Origin: Clostridiales bacterium UBA1777
GTDB lineage: Bacteria > Bacillota > Clostridia > Oscillospirales > Oscillospiraceae
NCBI GenBank assembly: GCA_002315275.1
Contig: DCGN01000083.1
Location: forward strand, 1-6,978
Length of the DNA: 6,978 nt
Direction: 5' to 3'
The notes under the pieces were generated by a model. The model was given only the letters and a program-made list of their open reading frames with translations. It did no database searches and was not told the DNA's origin. How positions within the stretch are numbered: position 1 is the first letter of the stretch; every line of letters starts with the position of its first letter. This document shows positions 5,278-6,978 of this stretch, piece after piece. Position numbers and translations under genes: made by a program.

Positions 5278-6549
5278 ATGAAAAAGATTCTTGCTCTCGT
5301 TCTTTCCCTCGTTATGGTCTTCGCACTCTGCGCTTGCGGCGCAAAGACCGAAGAGCCCGCAGAAGAAGCCGATGAAGGTCTTGCTCCCGTAGCATACGTT
5401 CCTCTCGATTTCAAGCCTCTGGTTTCCGATCCTGTCGCTGTTGAAGACCTCAAGGTCGGCGTTATCACCCTCCACGACGAGAACTCCTCTTACGACTACA
5501 ACTTCATCTCTGCCGCAAACGATGTTTTCACCGAGCTCGGCCTTAAGAGCGAGAACGTTATGATCAAGACCAACGTCGGCGAAGACGAGAGCTGCTACGA
5601 TGCAGCATGCGAGCTTGCCGATGCAGGCTGCGATGTTGTTTTCTCTGACAGCTACGGCCACGAGTCCTACATGATCCAGGCTGCCAAGGAATACGAAGAT
5701 GTCAACTTCGTCTCCGCCACCGGTGACCGCGCTCACTACGAGGGCGTTTCCAACTACCACAACGCATTCGCCAGCATCTATGACGGCCGCTTCCTCGCAG
5801 GCGTTGCCGCAGGCATGAAGATCCAGGAAATGATCGACTCCGGCGAGATCAGCGCAGAGCAGGCCAAGATCGGCTACGTCGGCGCAAAGCCCTACGCAGA
5901 GGTTATTTCCGGTTACACCTCCTTCTTCCTCGGCGCACGTTACATCTGCAAAGAGGTCACCATGGAAGTAGTTTACACCAACTCCTGGTACGATGAAGCC
6001 CTCGAGAAGGAAGCTGCAAACACCCTCATCAACAGCGGCTGCGTTCTCATTTCCGAGCATGCCGACTCCATGGGCGCTCCCACCGCTTGCGAGACCGCCG
6101 GTGTCCCCAACGTTTCCTACAACCTCAGCTTCAAGGATTCCTGCCCCAACACTTACCTCTGCGGTTCCCGCATCAACTGGAGACCTTACTTCAAGCTCAT
6201 GTGCACCTGCCTGATCAACGGCGAGGCTATCCCCACTGACTTCTGCGGCAACATGGAAGAGAGCTCCGTTGAGGTCCTCGAGCTCAACGAGGCAGTCGCT
6301 GCTGAAGGCACCGCTGCTAAGCTCGCTGAAGTCACTGCTCTCCTCGAGAGCGGCGAGCTCAAGGTTTTCGATACCAACACCTTCACCGTCGGCGGTTCTA
6401 AGGTCGCAAGCCTCGGCGCTGATGTCATCAATGACGGTACCTTCTCCGCTGAGACCGAAGCTATCGACGGCGACCTCTTCGTCGAGTCCAGCTACCGTTC
6501 CGCTCCTTACTTCGCAGTCATCATCGACGGCATCGTCGTCCTCAGCTGA
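5278..6549 (+). CDS. BMP-family nucleoside-binding lipoprotein of an ABC importer
   Basis: This 423-residue protein is a predicted substrate-binding lipoprotein of the BMP (PnrA/BmpA) family, which captures purine nucleosides for ABC import. Residues 1-20 form a lipoprotein signal: MKK, a hydrophobic core, then LCAC with Cys20 as the expected lipidation site. An acidic linker (about 21-55) is followed by the BMP fold, starting at LKVGVITLHDENSS (58-71). Typical stretches are DVVFSDSYGHES (119-130), ASIYDGRFLAGVAAGMK (165-181) and KIGYVGAKPYAEVISGY (197-213). The ATG at 5278 follows AAAGGAG (5264-5270) by seven bases. Expression should depend on the upstream guanine riboswitch, which supports purine nucleosides or bases as ligand; the exact ligand is inferred. 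The mature part has 11 cysteines, unusual for a secreted binding protein. The ATPase gene follows after a terminator. Confidence 0.92.
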   Translation: MKKILALVLSLVMVFALCACGAKTEEPAEEADEGLAPVAYVPLDFKPLVSDPVAVEDLKVGVITLHDENSSYDYNFISAANDVFTELGLKSENVMIKTNVGEDESCYDAACELADAGCDVVFSDSYGHESYMIQAAKEYEDVNFVSATGDRAHYEGVSNYHNAFASIYDGRFLAGVAAGMKIQEMIDSGEISAEQAKIGYVGAKPYAEVISGYTSFFLGARYICKEVTMEVVYTNSWYDEALEKEAANTLINSGCVLISEHADSMGAPTACETAGVPNVSYNLSFKDSCPNTYLCGSRINWRPYFKLMCTCLINGEAIPTDFCGNMEESSVEVLELNEAVAAEGTAAKLAEVTALLESGELKVFDTNTFTVGGSKVASLGADVINDGTFSAETEAIDGDLFVESSYRSAPYFAVIIDGIVVLS

Positions 6550-6572
6550 TAGACTTTCGAATCACACCTTAC

Positions 6573-6608
6573 CGAGGGAAGTCCTTCTTAAAGGACTTCC
6601 CCCGTTTT
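6573..6608 (+). terminator. Intercistronic terminator after the lipoprotein gene
   Basis: GGGAAGTCCTT (6576-6586) and AAGGACTTCCC (6591-6601) form a perfect 11-pair stem with a four-base CTTA loop. CG at 6573-6574 can pair with CG at 6603-6604 around one mismatch. TTTT follows at 6605-6608. It begins 24 bases past the stop and probably makes the binding protein more abundant than the membrane components by partial termination. Confidence 0.85.
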
Positions 6609-6613
6609 GACAG

Positions 6614-6671
6614 AATACTGCTGCAAAGGGCAACGCAGCGAATTTCCCGCCGCGCTGCCCTTTGCAGTATT
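6614..6671 (+). repeat. Long bulged hairpin before the ABC ATPase gene
   Basis: AATACTGC (6614-6621) and AAAGGGCA (6625-6632) pair perfectly with GCAGTATT (6664-6671) and TGCCCTTT (6656-6663), a 16-pair stem interrupted only by an extra TGC (6622-6624). No T-run follows on either strand, so it is not an ordinary terminator. An alternative inner stem GCAGCG (6635-6640) with CGCTGC (6653-6658) competes with part of it. It lies 40 bases before the ATPase start and may stabilise or process the mRNA. Confidence 0.65.
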
Positions 6672-6711
6672 ATGGTTTATGTGTATCTTGAGATAGAGGG
6701 AGATAAAGCCT

Positions 6712-6978
6712 ATGGACAACAAGCAGGCCGCCGTTCGCATGAGAAACATCAGCAAGCGTTTCGGCTCTACTCAGGCAAACGATAAGGTTTGGCTGGATAT
6801 TTACAAAGGCGAGATACTTGCTCTGCTGGGCGAAAACGGCAGCGGAAAGACGACCCTTATGAATATGCTTTCGGGTATATACTTCCCGGACGAGGGCCAG
6901 ATTTTTATCGACGATAAGGAAGTTACCATCAAGTCCCCGAAGGACGCGCTTGACCTCGGCATCGGCATGGTGCATCAG
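6712..6978 (+). CDS. ABC transporter ATPase, N-terminal part (nucleoside importer type)
   Basis: The first 89 residues of an ABC ATPase are present; the gene runs off the window. It begins MDNKQAAVRMRNISKRFGST, the usual first strand and A-loop region. The Walker A motif GENGSGKTT is at 40-48, followed by LMNMLSGIYFPDEGQI (49-64). KSPKDALDLGIGMVHQ (74-89) ends exactly at the Q-loop glutamine. The wording of this segment (SPKDA, GIGMVHQ) is that of the sugar/nucleoside importer ATPases such as YufO/NupO and RbsA, which carry two ATPase domains in about 500 residues; the second domain is not seen here. The ATG at 6712 follows AGGGAG (6697-6702) by nine bases. With the BMP lipoprotein upstream, this should be the energy-coupling subunit of the same importer, and two permease genes are expected beyond the window. 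Confidence 0.9.
   Translation, partial: MDNKQAAVRMRNISKRFGSTQANDKVWLDIYKGEILALLGENGSGKTTLMNMLSGIYFPDEGQIFIDDKEVTIKSPKDALDLGIGMVHQ

Noticed and set aside
5227..6060. A 277-codon minus-strand frame across the lipoprotein gene
   Set aside because: Antisense to a clear BMP-family lipoprotein with signal peptide and ribosome binding site; the low-complexity Val/Ala-rich translation is a codon-bias artefact.

Overview
The window reads as chromosomal DNA from a low-GC-lineage but moderately GC-rich Firmicute. It is most likely an anaerobic gut Clostridium-class organism of the Oscillospiraceae/Ruminococcaceae type. This is inferred from the hprK-murB-rapZ-whiA gene set, the four-cysteine form of ribosomal protein L28, strong AGGAGG-type ribosome binding sites, and a lipoprotein signal ending in ALCAC, a style common in that group. 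Species cannot be named from this stretch. No mobile element, CRISPR array, rRNA or tRNA was found.

Left half (about 23-3856, minus strand): four tightly spaced genes read leftward in the order hprK, murB, rapZ, whiA, with gaps of 17, 32 and 11 bases, so probably one operon. A promoter candidate lies at 3829-3856. HprK senses carbon and energy state and phosphorylates HPr. MurB makes the peptidoglycan precursor UDP-MurNAc. RapZ is a P-loop nucleotide-binding regulator. WhiA is a DNA-binding protein linked to division and envelope growth. The yvcK gene that often sits between rapZ and whiA is absent.

Middle (about 3949-4941, plus strand): a divergent promoter drives rpmB (ribosomal protein L28), which ends in a strong terminator. 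It is followed by xpt (xanthine phosphoribosyltransferase, purine salvage), which has its own terminator.

Right half (about 5016-6978, plus strand): a near-perfect sigma-A promoter with an extended -10 leads into a guanine-type purine riboswitch. Two consecutive intrinsic-terminator hairpins follow. Then comes a BMP-family (PnrA/BmpA-like) substrate-binding lipoprotein, an intercistronic terminator and a second hairpin, and the start of an ABC ATPase cut by the window end. The arrangement is a guanine-controlled nucleoside importer next to xpt, so the right half is a purine uptake and salvage module. Most of the window is conserved core genome. The most interesting part is the riboswitch leader and the layered hairpins in the transporter operon.
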